Assembly (NCBI GenBank): GCA_013407085.1
Contig: JACCGJ010011352.1
Span: 62,001 to 126,000 of the forward strand
Source: Atriophallophorus winterbourni
Lineage: Eukaryota > Platyhelminthes > Trematoda > Plagiorchiida > Microphallidae
Direction: 5' to 3'
Length of the DNA stretch: 64,000 nucleotides
The notes below the pieces were generated by a model, which was not told where the DNA came from, did no database searches, and was given only the letters and a program-made list of their open reading frames with translations. Every line of letters begins with the position of its first letter. Positions within the stretch are counted from its first letter, which is position 1. This document shows, piece after piece, positions 59,401 to 64,000 of the stretch. Both the position numbers and the translations under genes were made by a program.

Positions 59401-62400
59401 GAGATCGCGCTGCACCTTTACTGCAACTATCTTTTTCTCGTCTGTTTAGACTTGATCAACTTGACAATATTTCAGCCCACTCGTAGTCTGAGTTCGGGTC
59501 ATTGCTTGACTCCAGTTTTTAGATTTTATGCATACATCCAAAGGTTGTCATAGCCGGAGGTGGCAGTGAGGATAAGCTCCCACTGTCTATGGAATGCGTT
59601 TCAAATAGCTTCTGACAACCAAGTTAAGCTCCTGGCCTGTACGAGTGGCTCCCCTAGCCCGGCGGAACTGCTTCTACCAACAGGAGAAGGGCCGAGGGCG
59701 AGTGACTGGCGCCTGAAAACCAGTTTGCTTCGGACAGATGGAGCTCGTTAGCCTGGGAGGGCATTTCATCTAAAGGAAGGAAAAGCCTGATTTTAAACCT
59801 CCGATGTCTTGCGGGATACCCGATCGCGGGAAAGGCTTCGGGAGAAAATCCTGGAACAGAGTCTGGTAGACGGTTAGTTGTTGCACACCACCTGTTTCTG
59901 GCAAATCCCTGCTGCCTTGCAGGTCGCACTTGGTTGTGCATAGGCTAGAGAAGCTGACTCGAACAAACGCCGGGTGGTGCTGGGTACGCCGCTTAGTACC
60001 CAAATTCCCAAGACCCTTCATTGAAGCCCACTCATCCCTCCAGATGGATAGTCCGCATCGAATTTAAAGTAAAGTAGTATGAATTCCCATCCACATGCCA
60101 TTTTGTCTGACCGTGTTAAACCAATACCGAGCTTATGCTCTTCTACAGCATCAGACTAACGCATTGTTTCATCGCTCGTACGTACAAAGACTTCGCTGGT
60201 TAGGTTGCGAATGGGAAATCGCGTTTCCTAACGCGGTTTTGTTCGCAACCCCTAACTCGGAATGGCGTCGATGTAAGGGTGGCCGGACTCTGATAAAGGC
60301 TTTGACTTTTAAACTAGCCATAGTTGGTGTGACCCCTATCCCAGGTTGGGGTCCAAGAGATCGAAATTCGCTGTGGCTTCTTACCCTTAGTGATATGGCT
60401 CAAAATCGTTTTCAGTCGCGGTCTTGTTGTAGACGTTTTGGAGCGTTTGTTAAATCTTGTTGGTTGTCAAGTGAAGTGGCGCTGAAAGCTTGTTGTGATG
60501 CGTGATAGTACAAGCCGCAAGGAAGCTGTCATGCTGATATCGTTCTACTTGTTCAGAACACTTGCTTGAATGCATGTTTGTTTCGAGGTGTAAGCACCTC
60601 ATCCCAGTGTGTCTGTGTCTAATCTTTTTAGGTCCCACTCTTCCCCGTATCTTTTGGAATATTTTATTATGTCATGGTTGTATGGCAGTTAAGCACTTGT
60701 TACCGGTGTAATGCTGTCAGTGATGATGATGATAATGAGCGCATTGATATAGTCGCGTTCGCATAAACTTGCTTTTTGATAATTTTCGCGACATCACTTG
60801 CACAATACCCTTTGATGTCAAACTTGCTTATTGTTCTATCTCGTGATTTATGTTGTGTGATGCATCGCCCCCATTATCGATTCTAGGACGTGGATGAAGC
60901 ATCAGTGAAGGTTCGCGTTTGTGTTTACGTCTTTGACTTGCTGTACATCAACGGGGTGTCTTTGATTGAAGAACCGCTGCGTAAACGTCGAGAAATACTT
61001 CGGTAAGTATTGTTGTCATGCCCACCCCAACTTGTTCAACTTCGCGGCTTGAAGTTACGTGTGCCGCGATTGGTTACGTTTCATCTGTATGATTGTATGT
61101 TGTATTTTGTTACGTAATAAAAGCTTCGATAGAGAACACACTGTCAACAATTGAAGACTTGTGCAGCGCACCGAGAAACGCGTTGTTCGTCGCCCAATGT
61201 GAACTGCGTTCGGGAGTTGTTGATAACTTCTGTATTATCGCCACGTTCCTAATCATAATCATCGGCAAGGCAAACTGATAGCATCTCAGTACATGTTTTG
61301 AACTCTCAAACACGGCTGCTTTCTTGCGATCACATGCGTGTAACGGTTACTCTCAGACCCTCCTTCGTCTGGGAAGAGAGTAAGACGTTTACATACGACC
61401 GTACACATCAACAAATGTTGACAGACAATGTGTAACTTATAAAGCGGTCTTTTGTCAGAAATGGTTTCACATCATTATACATGTGCCACAGAAACCCCGA
61501 GTGGACACAAACTGCCGGAAAGGTGGGATATAAACGCTACTCTTTCAAACCATTATGCCGGTTACAATCTATAGCGGTCTGTAAGGATATGAGTTCAGTT
61601 TAGACTGCATGGCATGATCGGTATAATTTTCTAAACCTTACCCTTTATTCTCAATGGTAATCTTTCCTGTAAATGAAATTTCCAGGTTTCGAAACACTGT
61701 ATTACAATTTCCTAGCCACACTGCTTTTCAACATGCCTTATCCGATTTCTAACCGTAGTAAAACCGCCCGTTTTTCTGTCTATGCAAACAGTCGAACTGG
61801 TTGCTTTTTGCCCTTTGATTAAGGGACTGGAAACTACTCCTTGTGTCGTTATTACTACCACTTTTCGTTTACTTTTGTGCGATTGACTCCACGTGTTGAT
61901 TAGCCGGCGTTATTGGTCTCGACGTTTACACGCGATAATTACGTATTTATCCAATCACGTTCCAGTTTTCAAACAACGTAGACACAACCCAATTCTTTTC
62001 GACCGCCTTGACGCTGCCGCCAATTATAGGGAAGAGAAGAAATTGACTTTATTCGTACACACGAATTTTCAGCTGTTACAATAATTTCACCACAAATTTA
62101 AAAAAATGATAAACATGTCCCGACATCGAATTACAATTTGTCGACTGAACGATTTTTCATGTCCGTCTTAATTGATTGACATACGATCCAGTTTACTATC
62201 AAAAGTTTTTGGGCAAGTGTAGTATGTATGTATGTATGTATGTATGTATGTATGAATGCACAAACCTGATCCAGGCAAAGTGCCGCACAGTCAGAGGCTG
62301 CACGTGGGCTAACATACTGTCAGGTTGCCCTGGCCTAGACAAATATGAGGAGGAAAACAGAACAGGAAATGGTAATGAGACTCCAACCTGTTTCAGCATG

Positions 62401-62849
62401 CAGCTCACTACTTATGGCCAAGTGTAGGATCGAGGACAAGTTTCTTGTTCACCGTGTTTGTTTCAGAACGTTGTCAAACCGTGACATTAATCGACATTCG
62501 ATATTTTCGGATGGTCGGACAGCTGTAAAGATAATTTACCCTGCAACCTCGGTGGCTATGTTTGACATACGTAATGGAAAACAAGGCGGATCGGTGTTTG
62601 GTTAACGTGTGTTTTAGTTTCATTACTAATCTCAGCTCTGCGCCAGAGGGTGCTTCCTCACTACAAAAATACAGACTTGACCGTTGCGTACCATAGTGGA
62701 TAATTAAATAAATATCAATATATTCTCCATTACATTCCTGCTTCTCAGCCAAGTGTTTCCGGAAATCCACGGAGAATTCATGTTGGCTAAAGGCCTTGAT
62801 TCAGCCAATACGGAAGAGATCGCCTCCTTCCTTGATGAATCAATAAAAG
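49432..62849 (+). CDS. LIG1: DNA ligase 1 (ATP-dependent), 15 exons, 3' end outside the window
   Basis: ATP-dependent DNA ligase that seals nicks in replication and excision repair in the nucleus. Exons: 49432/49525-49544, 49574-49618, 49644-49732, 49769-49857, 49896-50032, 50068-50130, 50163-50219, 50251-50423, 52507-52571, 53986-54087, 55620-55906, 57624-57825, 58671-58924, 60887-61002 and 62749-62849. All have GT/AG borders and matching phases. Order: a PCNA-interacting QKSILSFF motif, a basic NLS-like [12 protein letters not shown], the DNA-binding domain ([28 protein letters not shown]), the adenylation site [10 protein letters not shown] with its lysine, [12 protein letters not shown] and [10 protein letters not shown]. 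Motif IV onward lies beyond 64000. One base is missing in exon 13. Two in-frame start codons are possible. Confidence 0.93.
50424..52506 (+). other. LIG1 intron 8 (2.08 kb)
   Basis: This is the first long intron. It contains a diverged minus-strand SINE-like copy at about 52060-52150; nothing else was recognised. Confidence 0.8.
52507..52571 (+). CDS. LIG1: LIG1 exon 9
   Basis: It encodes [20 protein letters not shown] between a GCTTAG acceptor and a GTACG donor. The phases fit exons 8 and 10. It corresponds to the region before the central loop of the DNA-binding domain. Confidence 0.88.
52863..53050 (+). mobile_element. SINE-like element, copy with CATA tail
   Basis: It contains GGCCAGAGGTAGTGAGCTGC, TAGGCCTGGGCAACCTGACA and GCCCACGTGCAGTCTCTG, then TGCCTGGATTGGGCTTGTGC, and ends in CATACATACAT. 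It shares these blocks in the same order with the other family copies in this window. Confidence 0.8.
53331..53450 (+). mobile_element. SINE-like element, 5'-truncated copy
   Basis: Only the 3' half is present (from TCTGTCTAGGCCTGGACAAC to the CATACCATACC tail). The 5' truncation suggests LINE-dependent retroposition. Confidence 0.75.
53986..54087 (+). CDS. LIG1: LIG1 exon 10
   Basis: It encodes [20 protein letters not shown] and [12 protein letters not shown] in phase 0, with TTTGTCAG before and GTAGGT after. It is the conserved F-x-P-K-P-L-T-V segment of ligase 1. Confidence 0.92.
54246..54475 (+). mobile_element. SINE-like element, long copy
   Basis: It begins near GCAGCACTTCTGTGTTGTGC and GGCTAACACCATGC, continues through the family blocks and ends CATACTATCATACC. 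It lies in intron 10. Confidence 0.78.
54700..55110 (-). mobile_element. Intronic fragment related to Pao 3' internal region
   Basis: On the minus strand CCCTATAAAAAGCCACA is followed by GACTCGCCGC and AAAGTCACTGCC, matching the TATA-containing segment of Pao-A, Pao-B and Pao-C. GTGGAGGTATTTC at 55085 parallels the duplicated motif in Pao-C. The left half (54700-54890) is relatively G+C rich and not otherwise recognised. No LTRs flank it. Confidence 0.5.
55620..55906 (+). CDS. LIG1: LIG1 exon 11
   Basis: This 287-nt exon encodes the core of the DNA-binding domain: [38 protein letters not shown] and [15 protein letters not shown]. It starts after GCGTTTAG in phase 0 and ends in phase 2 before GTAAAC. 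Confidence 0.93.
56033..56290 (+). mobile_element. RTE-like 3' end, copy 1
   Basis: It begins with GCAAGGAAGCTGT and ends in CTGATGATGATGATT. It shares both ends and internal blocks with 60518-60740. A GAT-type tail is typical of RTE-group LINEs in trematodes. No coding part remains. Confidence 0.5.
57624..57825 (+). CDS. LIG1: LIG1 exon 12, adenylation site
   Basis: It encodes [40 protein letters not shown] and [13 protein letters not shown]. The lysine of KYDGE is the residue that forms the covalent ligase-AMP intermediate. The exon runs from a TTTCAG acceptor in phase 2 to GTAGGT in phase 0. Confidence 0.95.
58288..58490 (+). mobile_element. SINE-like element in LIG1 intron 12
   Basis: It starts GGGCAGTACTTCTGTGCTGT and GCGGCTAACACCGTGC. 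It carries TCTAGGCCTGGCCAACCTGA and the remaining family blocks with more substitutions than other copies. Confidence 0.75.
58671..58924 (+). CDS. LIG1: LIG1 exon 13, lacks one base
   Basis: After TTCTAG the frame reads [17 protein letters not shown], then must shift to reach [20 protein letters not shown] and [20 protein letters not shown]. The shift lies at the AAA run 58720-58722. The exon is 254 nt, while its flanking phases (0 and 0) need a multiple of three. The data therefore lack one nucleotide, or the gene is disrupted. Confidence 0.88.
58970..59105 (+). repeat. Second repeat family, copy 1
   Basis: It shares ATGCGAGATCGC, GCACCTTTACT and CAACTATCTGTTTCT with 59395-59535. It then shows weak similarity to the 3' half of the SINE-like family (ATTATCTCAGCCC). 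Confidence 0.5.
59395..59535 (+). repeat. Second repeat family, copy 2
   Basis: It has the same blocks as the copy at 58970 and ends ATTTTATGCATACATCC, again a CATA-type tail. Confidence 0.5.
59545..60480 (+). mobile_element. Repeat-like segment in intron 13, possibly RTE-derived
   Basis: The 59545-60060 part is more G+C rich than its surroundings. The 60095-60505 frame contains [20 protein letters not shown], a pattern I associate with trematode LINE C-termini. No boundaries are visible, so this is a tentative call. Confidence 0.35.
60518..60740 (+). mobile_element. RTE-like 3' end, copy 2
   Basis: It begins GCAAGGAAGCTGTCATGCTG and ends GTCAGTGATGATGATGATAA, paralleling 56033-56290. With the segment before it, this may be one 5'-truncated LINE. 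Confidence 0.5.
60887..61002 (+). CDS. LIG1: LIG1 exon 14
   Basis: It encodes [20 protein letters not shown] and [19 protein letters not shown], covering the F-D-L-L-Y-x-N-G motif of the adenylation domain. It starts in phase 0 after TTCTAG and ends in phase 2 before GTAAGT. Confidence 0.94.
62030..62215 (+). repeat. Dispersed repeat, copy 2
   Basis: This is the counterpart of 35040-35250, with TTTCACCA, AAAAATGA and GACATCGAATTACAATTTGT in order. It is followed directly by a TATG microsatellite and a SINE-like copy. Confidence 0.5.
62218..62430 (-). mobile_element. SINE-like element, minus copy with (TATG)n tail
   Basis: On the minus strand the family blocks appear in full and the element ends in a clean run of CATA repeats (62221-62253 as TATG on the plus strand). 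It is the clearest example of the 3' tail. Confidence 0.82.
62749..62849 (+). CDS. LIG1: LIG1 exon 15 (last in window)
   Basis: It encodes [20 protein letters not shown] and [13 protein letters not shown], the linker before motif IV. It ends in phase 1 before GTAAAA. The expected continuation (E-G-L-M-V-K) was not found before position 64000. Confidence 0.92.
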
Positions 62850-63374
62850 GTAAAATGTTCAATGCAGTATTTCAATCAATATTTTGTGCATATGTTCTTC
62901 TATTTGCTTGCCAATTCAAATTGAATGTGTTACACAGGAAAAGTTTTTCATTTACACCATGTGATCTAAGCTAGTGATTTCGTACATAGATATCAACACG
63001 CAAGTTTTACGTATGTCAACGCATGCTTACAGTTCCAGCCACCCAAGTTTCTTACAGATTCTGTTGTACCCAAAAAGTCCTTTTTCTCCAGTGTATTGAA
63101 TTTTATGGTTGATTTTGTAGTAGAAGTTTTGATGCAGACCAAACAACATCCAAACTTCAGGTTAGATCATTTACAAATCTCTTTGAATAATCCACGTAGC
63201 CGGATTATTTGAACGCTCAACGGTAATCTTGCACTCTCTTCAATTGTAGGTCTGTTGCAATTACCGACGCTCAAGCTCAAAGTATGTGCTGTTTATTGTA
63301 CGGTTGTCGAGCCTGGAGGTTACGAAACGAAGAATTGAGATGTGTATAACTTGTTTTAAGAGTGCTCACATTTT

Positions 63375-63590
63375 CTACACGGCTAACACCGTGCTAAATT
63401 GATTGGCCAGAGGTAGTGAGCTGCGTGCTGAAACAGGCTAGAGTCTCACTACCATTTCCTTTGCTTTTTCTTCCTCATATCTGTCTAGGCTTGGGCAACC
63501 TGACAGTATGTTAGCCCACGTGCAGTTTCTGGCTGTACGGCACTTTGCCTGGATCAGGCTTGTGATTTCATTCATTCTACACTTACACAC
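63375..63590 (+). mobile_element. SINE-like element, copy in LIG1 intron 15
   Basis: It starts at ACACGGCTAACACCGTGCTA, includes GGCCAGAGGTAGTGAGCTGC and ends GGATCAGGCTTGTGATTTCA. It is full length and close to the 52863 copy. Confidence 0.8.
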
Positions 63591-63734
63591 CACAACCGCT
63601 TGCTGGCTGTTTGCCCTCGGTGAGATGGGGTTCACGGAGCCTTGAAATGTTTATAAATATCAATATTTTCTAACATGTTTACCTTGTTTTCATTGTTAAA
63701 TGCGCATTGAATATAATCTTACCTTCTCCACCTG

Positions 63735-64000
63735 AAGATGGCAAACAACCGCAAATCAGCTGTTGTGTATAAGTGTGCGGGGTATGTGAACACCACAATT
63801 CATTGTTCGTTTATATTCTCTTTAAGCGCTTGGCCAGGAATCTGTCTTTCAACATCGTAGTTCTCTGTTTACCCTTTTGCAACTGTTCCGAGCCTCGCTG
63901 AATCTGATCTTTCTGCTTCCGTGCCTTGACGGCAAACAGCCACAAACCGGCTGTGGAATGTAAGTGCGAGAAATGCCAGCCCAACACTACATTGACGTGC
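63735..64000 (+). repeat. Diverged direct duplication at window end
   Basis: GATGGCAAACAACCGCAAAT (63737) and GACGGCAAACAGCCACAAAC (63928) begin two related segments of about 75 bp, each followed by GCTGT and GTAAGTG-like sequence. It is probably part of a repeat cut by the window edge. Confidence 0.4.

Noticed and set aside
60095..60505. A 136-codon host gene in ligase intron 13
   Set aside because: Part of it resembles LINE C-terminal sequence, and it is followed by an RTE-like 3' end, so it is more likely retroelement debris.
62221..62253. CRISPR-like or regulatory repeat
   Set aside because: It is a plain TATG microsatellite forming the tail of a SINE-like copy.

Overview
The window looks like nuclear DNA of a parasitic flatworm, most probably a digenean trematode. 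The evidence is an AT-rich background, CsRn1-like gypsy, BEL/Pao, CR1-like, RTE-like and Penelope-like retroelements side by side, and one host gene whose first seven introns are only 25-38 nt. The species cannot be fixed from the sequence.

Layout. 1-10640: a head-to-tail tandem array of units of about 2.78 kb (three near-identical units and one diverged unit). On the minus strand each unit carries two phase-compatible candidate exons of an unrecognised cysteine-containing gene; the unit 3 copy is broken and has a LINE tail inserted at its stop codon. 10890-18090: CR1-like LINEs, including one well-preserved copy (11302-15327) whose ORF1 and ORF2 overlap in the -1 frame, then decayed LINE pieces around a long (ATT)n tract. 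18296-28570: a nest of four LTR retrotransposons, each with terminal repeats and three with exact 5-bp target duplications: a gypsy element whose 3' LTR holds Pao-A and whose interior holds Pao-B, with Pao-C inside Pao-B. None of the three Pao elements has reverse transcriptase or integrase; they share an acidic/WRK-FG-PDEPF ORF region. 28576-37500: mostly unannotated DNA with relics of LINEs, gypsy pol and a Penelope-like GIY-YIG element. 37539-41631: a gypsy element with TACCG duplications but a damaged pol. 41637-49395: a decayed CR1-like LINE with a PHD-like zinc-finger ORF1, interrupted by a gag-only LTR element in LTR-gag-LTR-gag-LTR form (42778-45922, duplication CACAA).

49432 to beyond 62849 (+): DNA ligase 1, the only confidently recognised host gene. 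I place 15 exons, from the N-terminal PCNA-binding motif through the DNA-binding domain and the KYDGE adenylation site to just before motif IV; the 3' end lies outside the window. The first eight exons occupy about 1 kb, then introns jump to 0.8-2.1 kb and hold copies of a SINE-like repeat, RTE-like 3' ends and a Pao-related fragment. An upstream in-frame ATG would add a 31-residue basic extension resembling a mitochondrial presequence, and exon 13 lacks one nucleotide in an A run, either an assembly error or a lesion.

No rRNA, tRNA or CRISPR array was seen. The interest lies in retroelement architecture, the tandem gene array and the ligase gene structure.
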